The notes under the pieces: generated by a model
Told to the model about the DNA's origin: nothing
The model's input: the letters and a program-made list of their open reading frames with translations, nothing else
Database searches by the model: none
Part shown: positions 60,737 through 64,000 of the stretch, one piece after another
Numbering within the stretch: position 1 is the stretch's first letter
Layout: the number at the start of each line of letters is the position of its first letter
Translations under genes and position numbers: made by a program
Assembly: GCA_904063045.1 (NCBI GenBank)
Contig: CAJFCJ010000005.1
Location: forward strand, 1,023,167-1,087,166
Direction: 5' to 3'
Origin: Dimorphilus gyrociliatus
Lineage: Eukaryota > Annelida > Polychaeta > Dinophilidae
Length of the DNA: 64,000 bases

Positions 60737-63700
60737 GTAACTTTTTCAAAACCCAAGATACAAAAACGCCACTAACATGCATTTCACAAGAGAGCGACCA
60801 ACAATCAAAGACAATAACAATTATACAATTAATAAGTTATATTATTATTATTATTACTATAGAAAAATAGCACTGATTCAATTGTTGTAGGTCATAGGTC
60901 AATCTTTAAGGCACTCGATTTATCTATAGCTTCAGATTTGACAGTGTGATGACTTTTTGAACTATTTTTCCCTAACTATTTATCCATTATCTTTTAAAAA
61001 GAGCTTATACCGACATTTCAAAATAATAAATAAAAAAAAGAAGAAAAGATTGAGCAGAACGACCAGCTTAGGAGAATAATTGGAATTTTATTGTTTTAAT
61101 ATATGAACAAACAATAACTTGCTAAATTATCCAAAAAAATCTATTAAACTATTTGTTAAGGAGAAAACGCTAATGTTTTTTTTCTCTTTCTTTTTTTTTA
61201 ATAGTTTATTTTACAATCAAGCTTTAAGGATAATTTTTAATTCTCTTGCTGTATAAAAACCGATATATCTCAGTTTTATTGACTAATAAAGAAGATAAGA
61301 TTATTTATTTCTTTAAAGAGATATTTAAAATATTTATTACATAATAGAATAATTACTTACAGCATAGAAGTTTTGTCCTTCTAGGCCAACTTTCTTTGAG
61401 AAGTTGTCATAGAAAGGTTTTCAATATGATGTATCACACGAAATAACTTCTCTATCAACATATTTGTTCTTATATATTATTAAAAACACCGCAATAATTA
61501 TTAATTTTCGCTGACAATGCAAACTCATAGCCTATAAGTTACAGATTATTAGCTTATTACCTTTAATTTATATGTATTCTAAAAATTGTTGTTATCCTAT
61601 TTCTTCATTCTTTTTTTTTTCTTTTTTGGTATAGAGCAAGACCAAAATAAAAAATTGATCACCTATAGCTGCTTTTAAAATTTCCGTTTAATAGTTGTTT
61701 AGAAACAGAGCATACTCGTCTAGTTTTTTTTTTATTTTGCTGATGTAGGCCTTTAAATGACCTTCGTAAATGTCAATGACAGCATTTTTTCTACCCTGAA
61801 AAACTTTTAACTGTTTTGGAAATGATACAATTTTCTTTTTGTTATTGTAATTTTACCAAGTATTACAACATTTTTCTTGATACATTAACTGTCAATGACC
61901 CCGACCTGTAGGCGGGCAGCTGTCTACATATATAGCGCGTGTAACAATGTATCGTGAATTGTTTACAAGAGTTCTTAAAAAGGCTCGGAGTGCAGGAGAC
62001 GATTGCGTAATCGGAAAATGTCCAGGCACGTTTTCCTTAATCCGTTATTGTGATGATTCGCTTACGGAGAGAGAATTAGACGTGATAAATTTTACTACTT
62101 GAAAGAAAAGCTCAGTTGTAAAGTTATTATAGAAGCCAGACGGAAACCGGATCCGTTTATTATCAGTAGTAGACTGTAGAAAACTCAACGGGTGTTTTCG
62201 ACTATAAAAGTCTGTTACCTTGGTAACAGACAAGCCCTAGACATCCGATAAAGAATATGAAAAAAAATGCACCCAGTGCAAACTTCAAAAGATAGGGAAA
62301 GTGACGTACATTGTTCAATTGTTTATACTTTAACACGTTAAATCAATATACCAATGGTTCTGTTATCATTTCGCTATCGTACTGAAATATAGGTCGCTAA
62401 TATCTGTAAGATGATTTCCAGATGGTTATTGGGAGAGACTAATAGTATAATTCCTAATTTGTATTTTGAACAGCAAGGGCAGGCAGGAAAAAGTTGGAAA
62501 AGAATGACGTTGAGAAACTCTTACGAATGACACCGTCCAAAAGAAAAAGTTCTGAAAAATTCTTAAGAGGAACCGGAACGAACGGTAAGCGTTAGACAAC
62601 TCTAGAATATCTTTAAAGCATTCCTTCGAAATTTCGTAATTCAAGTCCTTCAAAGGTCAATTTTCTTTCCGGATTTTGTACAATGTTTAGATACACTTAA
62701 CCTAATTTTTCTCAATGAGAAAAGCACCAAAAGACAATAATATAGGACATTTTAAATATTAAATATATCCATATAATCGGTTAAAAGTTATACTTTAACA
62801 AAACTTATGTTACTATAGAATTGAAGTCTTTTTTTAAAATCAAACCTTGGACTCTGGATGTCGAATTTAACCATCCGATTGTACAATTAATATCCTACCG
62901 TATAAGTTTAAAGTTTATTAACCTCTTATTGCAATATTTTTAACTTGATTTATCTTCAAACCTGTAACTTAAACACTTTTTTATAATAATGTTATTATCT
63001 TAAAGAAAGAGGATAGAAAGAATTAATAATGATCATAGAAAAGAGCAATACAATTTGTAAACTTTCAAGTTTTTCTTCGCAATAATTTCCCCCAATTAAA
63101 CGCAATATATACATATCTAATATATACTGTATATATATTAGTATATTATAAGATTCAGTATTCTTATCTGATAGGCTTGATTTTCTTTTGAAATTTATCT
63201 TTACTTATTTTCAAAATAAATTGATCTTATCAATTTGGTTTTTAACTCTACGAAGTAAAAATATTGTTCAGGCAAAAAGAAAAATTTTACCCTTACCCTT
63301 TTTTTTCTCTTTTTCTGTCGTTTTCCCTTTTCTCACCGCTTTCTTCTCTATTTTGTTTATATATCGTTTAGACTTACCGACTATTTTTTTAAGGTCTTTT
63401 CATCAATTTGCAATTAATCGTCTGCCAAAAAAAATCGATTTCAAAACATGACAATACTTATTATAGTCTTTAACATCGCCCTAAAAGTACGATTGCATAA
63501 ACTTGTCTCAATTTGCTCCCTTCTGAATGCAATTAAGTCATTAGGTACAATTACGTACAAATAGATTATGTAATTACATTTTAACTGAAGGCAAAAGACA
63601 CCTTCGAAAGTGAGATGGAAATGAGTTAATGTCAAATATTTTCTTCACCCTCCAAATCAAAAATTCAACTGTTACTTATTTTACATTTGTTAACCAGAAC

Positions 63701-64000
63701 ATATACCTATCATCGGATAGAGAAATTACTTCACATAAATTAAAATTAATGTCTTTTTAGGTTATTTTCTATTACTTTAAGTGATAATAAAATGAAGGAT
63801 TTTGTATAAATTGAAAGAGTTTTGAAATAGGTAGGTGAGTGAAAGAAGGACTTTCTGTAAGGTATTTTAATATGAGGAGCAAGTAGAATCTTGTCAACAT
63901 TAAATGAATTTCTCGAAGAGTATAAGAGGGTAATAGCTACAGTACACAACGTATACAATACTCGGTATAGTATGTTTGCAGATACATGTACTATATATAG
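60737..64000. other. Likely intron of the MICU-like gene; no exon seen
   Basis: AT-rich sequence without a recognisable EF-hand exon. A small TATA-like element (61928-61935) precedes a 51-codon ORF starting at 61948, but nothing else supports a gene there. Confidence 0.45.

Noticed and set aside
61948-62103. 51-codon ORF after a TATA-like box
   Set aside because: Short, no recognisable feature; TATA-like strings are frequent in this DNA.
1-64000. CRISPR arrays, transposons and viral insertions
   Set aside because: No spaced direct repeats, terminal inverted repeats with a transposase, reverse transcriptase or viral genes were seen. The repeats present are simple microsatellites.

Overview
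The window is nuclear DNA of a small-genome bilaterian animal. Coding genes are broken by GT-AG introns that are mostly about 50-150 bp, intergenic DNA is AT-rich and full of microsatellites, and about 14 genes sit in 64 kb. The gene set (a relaxin-receptor-type LGR with an LDLa module, a TMC channel-like protein, a mannose-receptor-type C-type lectin, a class C GPCR, an FGF-like ligand, RNF8, USPL1, SLC3A2, an IAP and a MICU) is metazoan. With the short introns it fits a compact spiralian such as a miniature annelid, but the species is an inference. Exon joins below were read by hand; those of the spliced multi-exon models close in frame from start to stop, except the incomplete models, whose downstream part is not seen.

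Layout. 1-2.8 kb is mostly empty. 2.9-12.7 kb (+) holds one membrane Ig-domain gene with a 7.4 kb first intron and a second candidate promoter near 8.34 kb. 14.5-14.9 kb (-) is a single-exon bHLH factor. 16.7-20.8 kb (-) is a 14-exon TMC gene. 21-25.7 kb is sparse, with one orphan exon at 22.7-22.9 kb. 25.8-29.1 kb (+) is a five-CTLD receptor. 29.9-32.6 kb (+) is RNF8. 33.4 kb (+) is a small secreted peptide. 33.8-35.0 kb (-) is a BIR-RING IAP. 35.2-37.5 kb (-) is the SLC3A2/4F2hc heavy chain, head-to-head with the SUMO isopeptidase USPL1 (37.8-40.4 kb, +) across a 348 bp promoter rich in CACGTG. 40.9-44.6 kb (+) is a relaxin-receptor-like LGR. 44.9-45.6 kb (+) is an intronless forkhead gene. 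45.9-47.7 kb (+) is an unusual chimera: a USPL1-like domain without its catalytic residues, followed by two degenerate forkhead-like winged helices. 48.9-51.4 kb (-) is a metabotropic-glutamate-receptor-like GPCR. 51.4-57.0 kb is a gene desert. 57.0-58.8 kb (-) is an FGF-like ligand. 60.1 kb (+) starts a MICU-family gene that leaves the window.

The most unusual item is the segment from 37.8 to 47.7 kb. It holds an intact USPL1, an intact forkhead gene and a gene that combines a dead USPL1 fold with two eroded forkhead folds. The dead and live USPL1 genes share an intron at the same place and phase. This suggests a local duplication and fusion that produced a DNA-binding or SUMO-pathway pseudoenzyme. 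Several genes touch ubiquitin/SUMO signalling (RNF8, IAP, USPL1, the chimera), but nothing here shows that they work together; their closeness may be chance.
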